From positions 18,042,001 through 18,106,000 of the forward strand of contig OX485803.1 in NCBI GenBank assembly GCA_950295325.1: DNA of 64,000 bases. The letters run 5' to 3'. This DNA comes from Polytrichum commune. Taxonomy: Eukaryota; Streptophyta; Polytrichopsida; Polytrichales; Polytrichaceae. The translations under genes were made by a program, and so were the position numbers. The notes below the pieces were generated by a model. That model saw only the letters and a program-made list of their open reading frames with translations. It did no database searches and was not told where the DNA came from. Positions 21,635-33,699 of this stretch are shown here, in pieces (within the stretch, counting starts at the first letter, position 1; each line of letters begins with the position of its first letter).

Positions 21635-21955
21635 ATTTAGCGTCATGGTATTTAATGTCGCTTTGGTAACTTTTTGGATGACACTTCTTATGAAACGAGT
21701 GAACAAATATCATCATGGATAGATGGATGAGTTTATCCGTTGGCCAAAACCCTACCTTCATTTGTTAGCAACCTGTGATGGAAATGTTGCCATTGGATGA
21801 TTGAAATTTGGAGGAAAAAATATATGGTAATTGACAATAATTGCAGCACTATAAATCTCTAATCCCCCCCCCCCCCCCAAAAAAAAAAAAAAATTTATGA
21901 GTATGAAAAAGAATGTTTGGTTAACATTTAGTGTTGGTGACACTACATATCATAT
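21635..21955 (-). mobile_element. MITE-D copy 1
   Basis: Reverse-strand homologue of 59323-59699 and of the middle layer at 46742-47453. Shared blocks include GTGTTGGTGACACTA, GAACAAATATCATCATGGAT and AACCCTACCTTC. Its centre holds C15 followed by A15 (21864-21893). No coding capacity. Confidence 0.65.
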
Positions 21956-24334
21956 TCAATGTAGTTACCCAATGGATGGATTGGTGTTGGATCCGTGCAC
22001 TCACAACCACCACATATAGACCATTGCACATTCGAGTATTGCCATTGACGTCCTAATCAATGGTGATTTTTCACAAGGTCCCTAACATGTCCAGGGACAT
22101 GTTCATAAAAAAAAAACATTTCCAGTGGACGGGTTTTTTAAAAATGAATTGGTTTTTGGATGTGTCAAATTCACTACAAATATCAGTTACATTATGTCAT
22201 ATATGACATGTGAATATAAGCATAATGCAATCAAACCACTAATACCCAATCAAAATATCAATCTTGAAGTGCTTGATTCACCTGCATACATTAATTCATC
22301 AATCACAAAATTTAGAACCTTTTTAACATAATGTCAAAGATTATAATTGAAAGTAAACTTAGCAATTGAATAAGAATTAATATATATAAACATGTTCAAA
22401 TTTTAAAAAATAAAGAGCTACTTACCCTTCAACAAAGTGGATGAATGCTCCTATCCTTCATGTTTCTCCAAACAAGCATCGTTGCATTCCAATTGATGTT
22501 TTCAACCAGAATATTTGCACATGAAATACGCATCAAAGCATCTAAAGTCTCTAACTTCAAACTAGTACATAGATGACTTTTGATTAGGTTTTGTTTAGAA
22601 AAACCCCTCTTGTGGAGGGAATGAGCGTGGTGATGGACATGCAATGATGGGTGATGGAAACACCTTGAGGATAAAGTGTGGGGAAAGAAATGAGAGATTG
22701 AAGGACAAGAAATAAAAAGAAATGATGGTGGCAGAGGAAATTAGAATGGGGTGTATTGGAAAGATGAGAATCGACAACAAAAGACATATAACTGATGGGC
22801 ATTGAAGGCATAATTTGTCAAGATCCTATTGTTTCCAAGTGCGACCAATCACATGTCAACATCTTTCGGTTTTTTTGTTTTTTGTTTTCTTTTTTTAAAA
22901 AATCCTACCAACATTGTAAGAGACTTATTTATACCTCTTGCGGGACGGGTATTTTCATTTTCAAACCGGTTTTGGGACGGGTTGTTTTTTCTTTAACCTT
23001 TCTATAGATAGGTTGGTTTGGAAATTACCGGTTTTGGGACAGGTTGCAATTTTTTTTACCTTTCAATTCAAGGTTTTTGGACGTGGATGGGCAAAAACTT
23101 TGTGAAAAGTTAGCCTTGGTCTTGATCACACCAAATTGAGAGTGTGTTTTTTTGTAGGCAAATTAGTCTCCCACAATGACTTTCATGATGGGCTCGCGCC
23201 ATCCAACCCGTATGATGGCGTCAAAGATGGTCCTAACCTGCACTTTGATGTCCACTTTTGGATGCACGGGGCCCACCACCCAAAACTTGTGGTATGTCCA
23301 CATGGCCCAACTTTGTTATTCAACAATTATTTTTAGCTGTTGGGGAAGTAGGGAAGCCATGTGAGCAATTGTATATAATAACAAAAATGTTGAGGAAGCC
23401 AAGATGTTAGGGTGAACAACTTGGCATATGGCCGTGGTGGCATCCCCAACTATTTTACATCTAGAAGTTGATGGAAAGTTGGTGTGATCAGGGCATCAGT
23501 GGACGCCTTAGTTGACATTGGATGTTTGCTCCAAGGAGGTTGAGAATTGTTGTAGGCTCAAATAGTAGCTTAGACACGTGCCACCCAACAACATCAAAAC
23601 TATTTACTTAATTTAGATATTCACGAAGTAAACAATTGGACCCCAAAAAAATCATGACATTTGAAACATGTATCACAAAAGAACCTTAGTATACATAATA
23701 TTAAGGTATGCCTGCCTATTTTGGTTAGTAATCTTGCATTTAAAATTTGAATTATATGTGGTTAGGTGCAATTTCAAAAAGGGACAGAAACAAACAAGTA
23801 TGTGGATTTTTATTTATTTTTATGTGACCAATGTACATCATCCCTCCAAAGGTAAGTGGATAGAATTTGGTTACTTATCTTAATTGGACGCCTCTGTTCA
23901 AGTGGTGTGTGGTTAGGTGTGGATACGAGTTCGGACACCAACAAGGCATGTGTTATGAAAGGACTAAACCAAGTGTTCAAAGTTTGTTAGCTAATAATAG
24001 GTGTAGCATTCAAATAAATAAGGGGAATCATTTGATATTCAAATAAACATACTAACTCTAATAATAGATCATATATATTCATGTACATTCTAGAATGTAT
24101 GAGGGAAACAACCACAACTTTGTTTGGAGGTTCTAATCATAATCATCTTGTTTAATACTAAGAGAACATAACATTGTTCAAGTCCATTATAATTTTATGT
24201 GGGACTGACAACATTGGGAGCTCCAAAAGGCACGAACGATTTGGATTTGCTAACCATCTCTCACTAACCGCGTGTTTCCAATCCTATGAGAAGTGTCATG
24301 CAAAGAGAAAAGTATTTGAATAAGACATGTTTGC
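21956..24334. other. No gene recognised
   Basis: No motif-bearing frame. Fragments of family E (about 23.84-23.97 kb) and of the hairpin family at 63.3 kb (about 24.17-24.22 kb, AACATTGTTCAAGTCCATTA) are present. AACCGGTTTTGGGAC is repeated near 22.97 and 23.03 kb. Confidence 0.45.
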
Positions 24335-24665
24335 CTTAATAAGGTATGTGGATGTTCATTTAATCATTTTTCATGTTCTCTAACTTCTACCCATTAAATT
24401 TACACAACAAAACCCTTGTTGCATCAAGAAGCCCATAATGAAACATCTGCCAAAACCATACCTCCGTGATTTTGTTTTGTTCATAAGAAGCACATATTTG
24501 TTGGTGTTTCAAGTGGATACACAAGCAATCCCGATGTTGGTCATTATCAAGTGCAAAGTGGTTAATAACAATCGAAGTCATCATCCAATCTCCTTTTAAC
24601 ACGTGTCTTTAGGATGTTTGCTCTTTGATCCTCACCAAACCACGTACCAATCTAATCTAGGAATG
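24335..24665 (-). repeat. Dispersed repeat family E, copy 2
   Basis: Starts AAGGTATGTGGATGTTCATTTA and shares AACTTCTACCCATTAAATTT, GTCATCATCCAATCTCCTTT and ACACGTGTCTTTA with the copy at 25.6-26.1 kb; reverse of 6.66-6.99 kb. Confidence 0.55.
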
Positions 24666-25101
24666 CCCAATTAGAAAAAAAACGAGCCACTTAAGAGCCG
24701 TCCGAGTACCTTACATAGAGTGCATCCCTAGAGAAAGGATGTATATATGTATGTACACTTAAAACCCTTGTTTTCTTATCCACTTTAGATTCCCATGTGG
24801 CCATTCATCATGAGTCTACATGCGCATGCGTGGTGCCAGACTCATTAAGGGACACAAGACAAGACAACAAAATGTGTAAGTATAAACAGTTGGCTACATA
24901 TATAGGTGACCCACTTTCAGTGCCATTAGCCTTTTAGGCTTCCCGGACTTTAAATTGAGTAGCGGCGCCTCTCTTTGAAAGCACGAGCCTAATTCTTCTT
25001 CTTCTTTTGTCAAGTGCCTATTTTTTAATGCTACTACGGTGGCGACTTCCGTGCCAATGTTGGAGCGATTCGTTTGTCCATCATGTGCATTCATGGGATC
25101 A

Positions 25102-25558
25102 CACTATTAGAAAGCATGGTCTTAATCACACACTTCCCATTTGACACAGGTGGGCATTGCGACATGATTTCATTTACATGTGTCGAGTCCGATCTATGTA
25201 TACTTATTATAAACTGGTTCTAAAACACACTTCCCATTCGACACGGGTGGTCATTGTGACATGATCTCATTTGCGTGTGTCGAGTCCAATCTATAATTAT
25301 TATAAATTGGGCTCGACATGCGTAAACGGGGTCATGTGTTCAATCTAGAATTGTTGTAGATTGGACTCGACACATGTGAATGGGGTCATGTGTATAATCT
25401 ATGATTGTTATAGATTAGACTCGCCACATGTAAATGGGGTCATGTGTTCAATCTACAGTTGTTATGAATTGGACTTGCCACATGTGACTGGGGTCATGTC
25501 TCGATGACTGCCCGTGCCAAATGGGAAGTGTGTGGTAGTACCCACAATCCTAGTAGTG
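25102..25558 (+). mobile_element. Non-autonomous CACTA (En/Spm) element
   Basis: A 457-bp element starting CACTATTAGAAAGCATGG and ending CAATCCTAGTAGTG, flanked by TCA on both sides (25099-25101 and 25559-25561). CACTACTAGAAA-type ends with a 3-bp duplication define the CACTA superfamily. Subterminal inverted motifs CACACTTCCCATTTG / CAAATGGGAAGTGTGTG follow. The right half consists of about four tandem units of roughly 54 bp (GGGGTCATGTGTTCAATCTA), with related inverted units in the left half. No transposase. Confidence 0.85.
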
Positions 25559-25599
25559 TCACTCTCAAACAAATGTTGCTAAAATATCAAGACGACTAG

Positions 25600-26131
25600 G
25601 GTATGTATGTATTATTTGATTTTTTTTGTTATATTCTCCAACTTCTACCAGTTAGATTTGCAACACTAAACTTGTGTTGCATTAGCAAAGATTGAAACTT
25701 GAACCTACATTGATTTAAATATGGATATTGGAAATAATGCCCCCCCCCCCCACCCCCTCCCGCGGCGGGTGTGGTGTCATTGGTAACTAATAGAAAACAC
25801 ATATGACATGAGGCAATAGCACTTGCCCATAGCAGTGCTAAGTGAATCCGCTCCATGTTCACATATGAGCTCACGACTATGATCAAGGTGAAGTTGTCTC
25901 TCTCTCATCGGAAGTGCACGTTTGTTGAGTCGTTAATTGAACACATAGGTCCCCCCCAATTTGTTTATTGTTGAGTGTGGAGTGGTTAGTAAAAATTGAA
26001 GATGTCATCCAATCTCTTTTGAACATGTGTCTTTTATGGTGGTTTTTCTTTGATGCTCAACTAAGCACACACCATTCAAAATGTCAGTTTCCAATTAAGA
26101 AAAGGTAATTGAATAACACCCACATACCTCA
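25600..26131 (-). repeat. Dispersed repeat family E, copy 3 (most complete)
   Basis: Ends GGGTATGTATGTATTATTTGA and TTGAATAACACCCACATACC look like diverged TIRs. The interior matches 24335-24665 and, inverted, 6660-6990. A C12 run followed by a GC-rich segment (25740-25770) sits inside and is absent from the other copies. Confidence 0.5.
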
Positions 26132-27780
26132 TGCAAGTATTATTCAGTTTCATTTTTAATTGGACACTTACATTTGAACGGTGTGAGCTTGGTTACGGAT
26201 CTAAGCACATACATCACACTTAAATACACATGTTTAAAAGATCATATTATTACATGTCCTCAAATTTAGTGGCTGGCCAGCACAAATTGGGGGAGGGGAA
26301 CTTTGTGTGTTCGTACAAGAAATTGACACACATGCCCTTATGATAATCATAACTAAACGAGGGGAGATTTAAATCCCAACATGATTTTGGTTGATATTTG
26401 ATTACGATTTTGCTATTGAGAGACACATGGTCATCAAACTTATGTCAATCATCAAGCTTGAGTTAGATCATGCATAATGTGGTTACAAACCCCAAGGAGC
26501 TATCCCAAATTGTTATACCTACTGTTGAATGACCCCACATAACATCAATGAGCATGTTATGTGAGCACAAATCCCGGAATAAAACGTTTGGATCCATGAC
26601 ACTACAAACCTTTTAGTACGAATTTGAGTTAGCAGAAAGATATCAACGATTGATATAACTCAAATAGTGTAGAAGATGAAGGTTATACCAAATATTCAAA
26701 ACAAAAGACAAGACCCCAACTCTTAGTAATGTTATGCACCTTCTTAATTATAAATGAACAAATTAAAATTCAATGTGAATCATAGGGCGGTTGATTGAAA
26801 ACAATCCTGCACATCGAGTAAATTGATGATTTCGAGGGAGCCTTAATAGGAAACCAATGCCTCCATTATTTGAGGTGCATTACAAGAATGATGATCAACT
26901 TATGGCCTTGGATGAATTGTGTGCAATTGCCCCAATGCTCTATGTAGTTCCAACCATAGTTAGATTCCCATCTAATGGCATTCCTACCTGCATAAAATGC
27001 ATCATTCACACTAAACTTTAACAATACTATGTCTTGGACATTTCACCAATTCTAAGAGGGGGGATATAGTTATGAATATCATGTTTTCTTCACTGATATT
27101 TGAGGTCACTGCATGATAAATTTGGCCAAATCAAGTTAACATATAATTGTTATGACCAAGTGGTTTGACAAATATGTGCGTAGTTCGATTTCTTCAAAGA
27201 ATCATTGAAATTTGGTTGTCTTACAAATGTGATTTGATCTTTACCAATGTGAGAACCTAGTCACATAGGAATCGATGCATGTTTTTGTGTAGAAATTGTT
27301 GGCGCTTTTGTTTGTCGTCCATCCAAGATGGTGATGTTTTGGAACACTTACATGCCAAACTATGCAACGGTCTCAATATGTAGTCTCGAATCCTTAAATG
27401 CTCTAACTTAGGGTGGGTTTTTATTAGGGTCGAGTCCAAGGGTTTTAGAATCCAACCTACACTTTCGGACTTATAAATTTTATCTAAATTTTATCTTCAA
27501 TGTTGGTACTGGACTCTCGTGCAATTGCTTTTGAGTCCAACACCACGCGTTCACTCATGATCCCAAGAACCACTCAACAATCAACTATATGTTTTAGTGC
27601 AATGAGCTACCAAAGTGTATATTCTCTTGATGTTTCTATCATGGTTTAACTTTTGTTCAAATGAAGCGAATTAAGAATTTAGCTTGCCCACCTTCTTGAG
27701 AGCTTTCAAAAGAAGCTATACCCATTAAAGTCTCCTCAACCATTTGAACAAAAGGAAGAGATGACTTTGTGGATGTCATT
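26132..27780. other. No gene recognised
   Basis: No supported gene. TTAGGGTGGGTTTTTATTAG at 27409 resembles the left end of the PIF-like family seen at 32.8-33.1 kb; its partner end was not found. Confidence 0.45.
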
Positions 27781-27789
27781 GGTATTCGG

Positions 27790-29780
27790 CTTCATGGGGC
27801 ACGCAAAAGCTTCTAGATGGAACGGAATAAGCCTAGCATACCCTATGGACCACAACACGACCCTAGAAGCCATCCATTGGGCTAGAATGGCAACCGAAGA
27901 AGACGCACGCACACAATCACCATCCTAATAGTCAACCACAACGATTGGACATCACAACAGCTCCCATTCACCACCAGCGCAAACATACATAAAATAGCAA
28001 CCATCCCACCCCATACTATACACTATGACCCCACACCGGAATGGCCAAAATACTACCAACAAATAAAACCATCACTTACATCAACAATATGCATACACAA
28101 CCAAGTAAACCTTACAACGAATTCACAAACCCCACATGAACTACAACACGTCCTAAAGAAAACAATTAACATACACATAGACACATACCCCATCAAACCT
28201 ACCCACACACATTACCACGTCAAATTCTCCAACGCACAAAAAAAGCCCCCAAAACAAACACTCCAACTCCCATAAACACCCTCACAACACCCTACTAGCC
28301 AAATGTAACCACGTTCACCCCCTCAAATTTCACCCACAACAATGCATATACACGGATAAATCATTTATCCCACACACCAGAAACTCTGAAGGCCAAATAG
28401 AGGGCAACATTGTCGGATCAAGAGTCTATAGCCCCAACAACAACACTAAAATATCATAAAAGACTCCCATGCTATTAAAAAATCCTAAGAGCATAGCTTA
28501 ATGTGATACTCATCGCTATCAAAACCACGCAAACTACCCAACCACACATGCACATATTTACATATAGCCCTAATAGCATATTCTTGATCAACAATCACAT
28601 ACAACACCCAACATCACAACACCACCACCCAAACAAATTATTAATAATAGAAATTGTACACCAAATATACTAGACCCCACGCACAATCCACACACACAAA
28701 GTACGTGCACACTCGGGCATTACTGGAAACAAAATTGTTGATACAGTAGCCAATGAAGGAACACTTAAAGAACAACCAACCACTACACCCCCGCATACAC
28801 ACATCTTATCCTACTCCCTACTAGCTAGCAAGTTGCCCAACGGCCACACATGACGGAGCCATCCGCAACCTCCACACATTCACAACAAAAGAAGATGAAA
28901 ATCAAGAATTTGTAATAGCCAAATAGTTTTCATACGTGGACAAATGGTTATCAAATACTCAAATAAACCATAAACTCTCCAACCACTTTCTGGAAAAATG
29001 AAAGTGTGACAGACGCCCAAATCACCCAAACTCTAAAATTCACATATGCCTAGTACATGGGGTAACCACATGAAGAATATATTATGGCCCCTCACACATC
29101 AAAACCCCAACTGCACACTGTGCCATAATAGTGGCAGAGACACATGGCCCCACCTATTATCAACATATTCTTAAAGGGCCTAAGAATTGCACAACACAAC
29201 AAAGTGGTACATCTCACCACCCAAACACTACAAGCCAACAAAAACACTTGGTTCTTCACAGTGACCAATGCATGCAATCTTAACAACAAACCACCAAAAC
29301 AAACAATCCTAGACTAGCTCCTCAAATGCACATGTTCACAACCAGCTTGCTATTGCCAAACCAAATTAAGACTGGACATCTTATGCATAATAAGAGCCCT
29401 AGACCAAACACAACACCAATATCATCCTCTCCTACACTTACAATCCAACTCATCGAATCACATATTGCCGTGACAGATTCCCCGATCAAGCCCTCACACA
29501 TAAACATACCAAATATGATCCACTAATTAACACCATACAAAATAATGGGTGGAAAACCAACCCCCTCATTACTATCACATTAGGAGTAAGAAGGGCTATA
29601 CACGAACATTTATTTAATAAACTTGCCAACCTAAAAATCCCAAAATCAAACATTAAAACCCTCGTGAAAATTATACACTAGAATGCCATCAAATACCTTA
29701 CATATCTTGTCCTAAACAAAAGATAAATCGACAATAAACAAACACATGTCCCCCCACCTCAATGAATTTGGAACAACTAG
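27790..29780 (+). pseudogene. RLE-type LINE fragment with RNase H (copy 3)
   Basis: This is the longest copy of the family. Order: SLAYPMDHNTTLEAIHWARM; an open stretch 27916-28272 (ILIVNHNDWTSQQLPFTT, PTPEWPKYYQQI); an RNase H fold (CIYTDKSFIPHTRNSEGQ at 28343, MHIFTYSPNSIFLI, and KVRAHSGITGNKIVDTVAN at 28698). Then come QYMGN, the finger NCTLCHNSGRDTWPHLLSTY, KLRLDILC and KYDPLINTIQNNGW. RNase H keeps the first Asp and the final H...D but has TDKS for TDGS and TYS for TDS. The finger's last Cys is Tyr and the endonuclease PD is LD. Frames shift several times, so it is dead. RT was not recognised upstream. C-terminal homology to copies 1 and 2 is clear. Confidence 0.7.
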
Positions 29781-31832
29781 TACACCACCAGAGCCCACCT
29801 CCCAAATGAGGCAAAACACCTTAAGTTGCATCATGAACAACCGTGATCAACATTAGGCCAATGAGCTCACATTCACACTGATACCCAAATACGGGCATTA
29901 CTTTTCCTTTTCCCTTTATTGTCATTGGTATGAAATACTTTGTGGCTTCACCTTAAGTTGGTATCATTCTACTTATATATACATAATTATGAAATGGTCC
30001 TCGAAGAACATTGCCTATTTTCAAAGTCGAACATGTTGAAAAGGTGTGGAGAAGCTTATGTAGCCACACCTATCTTCCTCAAACGGTAAATCCCACATGG
30101 TTGGATAATAAACACACAACCACAGAATTAAATGAGTATATGTTAACTTATTGGTCCCAACTTCAAAATTGGGTTTTCCATACCGGATGGAGTATTTACT
30201 TGAATTGGGATCATGAAAGTTTTATGCGAAAATGGTTGCCACATCATTTTCACATACTTTGGACTTCAACCCTAACATAAATACCTTTGATCCAATTTGG
30301 AGCTCTTGACCAACAAGATGTCTAGATCATGGAGTTTCTTAAGACTCATAGCCTTATGTACATCGTATGCTTCTTGTCATAAGTGTTGATGACATGGCAA
30401 AATTTGGGCCACAAACTCTTTATTGCATATAATTTACAACGAGATTCGGGATGATCTATGTAGGTTTATGGACTCGGTCCCCTTGTGTAATCACCTTTAT
30501 ATCCATGCTTTAAGTCTCAACCAACTAATAGGACTGCTCAATTTTGAGGTTTCTCTTGACTTAGTCCCTAATACGCATTGCATTACCATTCAACCTTTCA
30601 CATTATTGATGGCATGCCAAGATTTTGGGTAGCAGAATAAGTTATTCTTTGCAGTCAACTCGTGACAAGATTCGGCATGACCCATGTAAACTTTGGACTT
30701 GGTCCGTAAATGCCTTAAGTCCAAGTTTTCGCCTCCTCAATTAACAAATATAATTGCTCAATTTTGGAGTTTCTTTGGACCCAAACCCTAATGAAAAACA
30801 CCCCTTACCACTATGTTGATGACATGTTAAGATCTCAATTGCTTTCTCTTTTTCATTTTCACATCTTTTGGATTCAATTCCTAATGCAAAGACCTTCAAT
30901 TATGTTTTTAAGCTCTTTTTCAATAAGGGTGAGTCTACATTTGGGTCCAAATTCAAAAAACTCAAGGTATAAAACACCCCTTAATGAATCTCACTTACAA
31001 ACTCAAAATTATACCTAAGCTTGAAGTATGGTTTCTCAAATTAGGAGACACCTAATCGAACACTGCCAAAATTTGGTGAGAAAGCAATGTTGCCACATTG
31101 AAGTTATTTGTCAAGTAAATAATAAATATAGGTAAAACAAACTAGAAAATTAAGTCAGTTGATTAAGTAGACCACCTACCATTGTTTTGACCACCTACCA
31201 TTATAAGGGTTGGGATTAGGTCTTAGTATAAGACATGCAATGGGGCTACCAAAATCTTCTTCTTTTTTGTCATTTTTGTTTCTTTTGGTCTATCTTGTAT
31301 TACTTACAAGCTCTCATGTAGCTCAAATCCTTAGGGTAGTTTTGAGCACCTAGAGACTATCTATCTACCTATCTATGTCAACTCTCTAGGACATATTGAT
31401 GCATATAAGCAAAAGTTGGATCATCAACCAATTTTGTGTACAAATCTTAAGTACAAGTGTTGAGTAAATGTGAAATGGATCCAGAAACCATACTCGTTGT
31501 TGGTACATTGCTCTTGGTGCTCTTCTTGCACGCAAGGGGTGGACTCTTCATGCCAAGGATGAACTAACATGAGTGTAAGAAGGGGGTATTATTTGAGGCA
31601 TTAGCATGCATAATATACATAAGGAAGAGGTATTGTTTTTTTTCCTAGAGTGTGAGTTTTAAAGGCTATTGAGAATCTTGAAGTAAAGGTAGATGTACAA
31701 AAGGGGGTCCTAAGGTTTAAAGGGAATATTGACAATACATTTGCTAGTTTCATCCAAACAACATGTGTTTTAGGGTCAAAATTTATGAGCTATATTCCAC
31801 GGATGATAAAAAACATTGGATGACTTTCTTAT

Positions 31833-31856
31833 TGTGTGTGTGTGTGTGTGTGTGTG
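31833..31856. repeat. (TG)n microsatellite
   Basis: About twelve TG units. Confidence 0.95.
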
Positions 31857-32799
31857 CGAGTGAGATAAAGGCCTATTTATTTCTTGATCTATATATTGTG
31901 TATGTAGCAGAGGCATTTGTCACATCCCTTTCACATTGAATTGAAAAGCTTAGTATAAATACACGAGTATGTTTTCTCCTCTTTTGTTAGTATGTATACA
32001 TTTGTTTGTTTGTTTTTTTTTCCCTATAAATTTATTGTATATAAGGGTTTCTATTACATAGTCAACCACACACATCAATTAGGTTCTCCAAACACCAAAT
32101 GGTTCCACCTCACCTTTTAAGGATAACTCTATCAACACCACTTCATTCTTTCATTCCCTTGGACCTGGACCCTAGTGTAAACTCCTAGGTCCAAATTATG
32201 CTCTTGACCAATAGTAACTATAGACTTGGATTACGAATTTTTGTGGTCTTGGACCCTAATGAAAATTCACCTTAAGATCGTTCAATTTTGGAGTTCTTTG
32301 GAATTGGACCCTAGTGCAACCCCACCCTAATATCACTTGATTTTGGAGTTTTTGTGGACCCAAACCCTAATGCAACCATCCCTCCCTATGACATCATGTC
32401 AAGATTTGATTTGCCCATTCTTGTTTATTTGAAGGCATACTATTCCCTTGAACTTACAAGGAGATGCGGCATGCCACAACCTAACTATGATTATGATGCT
32501 TTTAAAATCATTAGGGTCCATGCCTAACTCCATGTCTAGGGCACTTGGGGTCCAAAACACTCCTTAAATTTCAAAGTTACTTTCAAACTCAAGATTGGAC
32601 TCACGCTTGACGATTGGTTTCTCAAACTAGGGAGAAATATTCTCCTGAGTTGGAAGTGGCGGCACTTCATTTTTTCATAGCTTGGACCCGAACCCTAATG
32701 TAAGCTTATTGGGTCCAAAATTTGGATGTTGACCAATTGGATTGCTTGACTTTGGAGTTTCTTTGGTCTTGGACCCTCATGCAAACCACCCCTCCCTTA

Positions 32800-33115
32800 G
32801 GATGGGTTTACATTAAGGTATGAGCCAAAGACACTTCAAGTTGGGGTCCAAAACACCCCTTAATGGACCTCACTTTCGGACTCAAAGTTGGACACACACT
32901 TGAATATTGGTTTCTTAAACTAGGAAGACCATTTTCTTGGGTTGGGACCACCAAGATTTGGTGTGAAACGATGACACATTACCGCCACTTCGTTTTTTCA
33001 TCTTTTGGACCCGAACCGTAGTGTAGTATCCGTAAGTCCAATTTTTTTGCTCTCAACCAAAAGGATCTTTGGATATTGGAGTTTCTTTGTCTTGGACCCT
33101 AGTGTAAACCCACCC
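32800..33115. mobile_element. MITE-F, PIF/Harbinger-like, 316 bp
   Basis: Left end GGATGGGTTTACATTAAGG matches the complement of the right end, GGGTGGGTTTACACTAGGG. The flanks are TTA (32797-32799) and TTA (33116-33118). It is the clearest member of the 30-33 kb cluster. The GTTTACAC motif near the tip is shared with the 1134-bp element at 4884-6017, suggesting related transposases mobilised both. Confidence 0.75.
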
Positions 33116-33272
33116 TTATAATATATACATTTTGGCAACCTATGGTGAGGGTGGGTGGGCACCGATGCAGTCATTGGTCCAAAGTCCCCAAAATAGCTGG
33201 CCATCAACAATGGCGTGTTGAGTGGACGGTTGGGGGATGGAATGAGACATCTAAGTGGTTAACTTAAGGCCG

Positions 33273-33607
33273 CTCTACATGAGGAGTCAAGGCCATCTAG
33301 GGCTTTGACATGCATAAACACTTGTACGTGATTGGTCTAATCCACTAAATCAACCCCAGGGCCTTTACATGATGGAGTCAAGGCCATTCCCTCACACTCG
33401 TATTCTAATGAGGCGAGATTGCATTCTAATGCACTAAAGACAAAATGTGACGCAGAACGAAGGTAGAGAATTGGGTCAGACCAAATTGAAAAACCAATTT
33501 GCTTCCTTGGGGCCGTGCCAGAGCTCCCTCCCGTCTTGGCCGGAGTCAACAATGTTTCATGCGAATTGGCTTCACGTTTTGAAGGCCTTTGACTCCTCAT
33601 GTATGAG
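33273..33607. mobile_element. TIR element, about 335 bp
   Basis: CTCTACATGAGGAGTCAAGG near 33273 is inverted at 33584-33607 (complement CTCATACATGAGGAGTCAAA). A second inner copy of GGAGTCAAGGCC lies near 33375. The right flank continues with GTTGATGACATGCC, so the element sits in the 30-33 kb repeat family. Its target duplication is unclear. Confidence 0.55.
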
Positions 33608-33699
33608 TGTTGATGACATGCCAAGATTTGGGTCGCCAACTCTCCTCGCCCTTGAACGAACTCACATCCAAGGAGATCTATCTGGCATGCCATGACCTA

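Larger units (their letters stand above)
30150..33115. repeat. Cluster of related PIF-like MITE sequences, partly tandem
   Basis: Landmarks recur throughout: GTTGATGACATG(C/G)CAAGATTTGGGT at about 30384, 30603 and 30820 (spacing about 217 bp), GGAGTTTCTTTGG(T)CTTGGACCC, GTGTAAACCCACCC and GGTTTCTCAAACTAGG. Many copies of the GTAAACC(A/C)ACCC end are followed by TTA/TAA. The block appears to be several diverged copies of one MITE family inserted beside or into each other. Confidence 0.7.

Noticed and set aside
25300-25500. Independent tandem satellite
   Set aside because: The ~54-bp units lie wholly inside CACTA tips with a TCA duplication, so they are part of that element.
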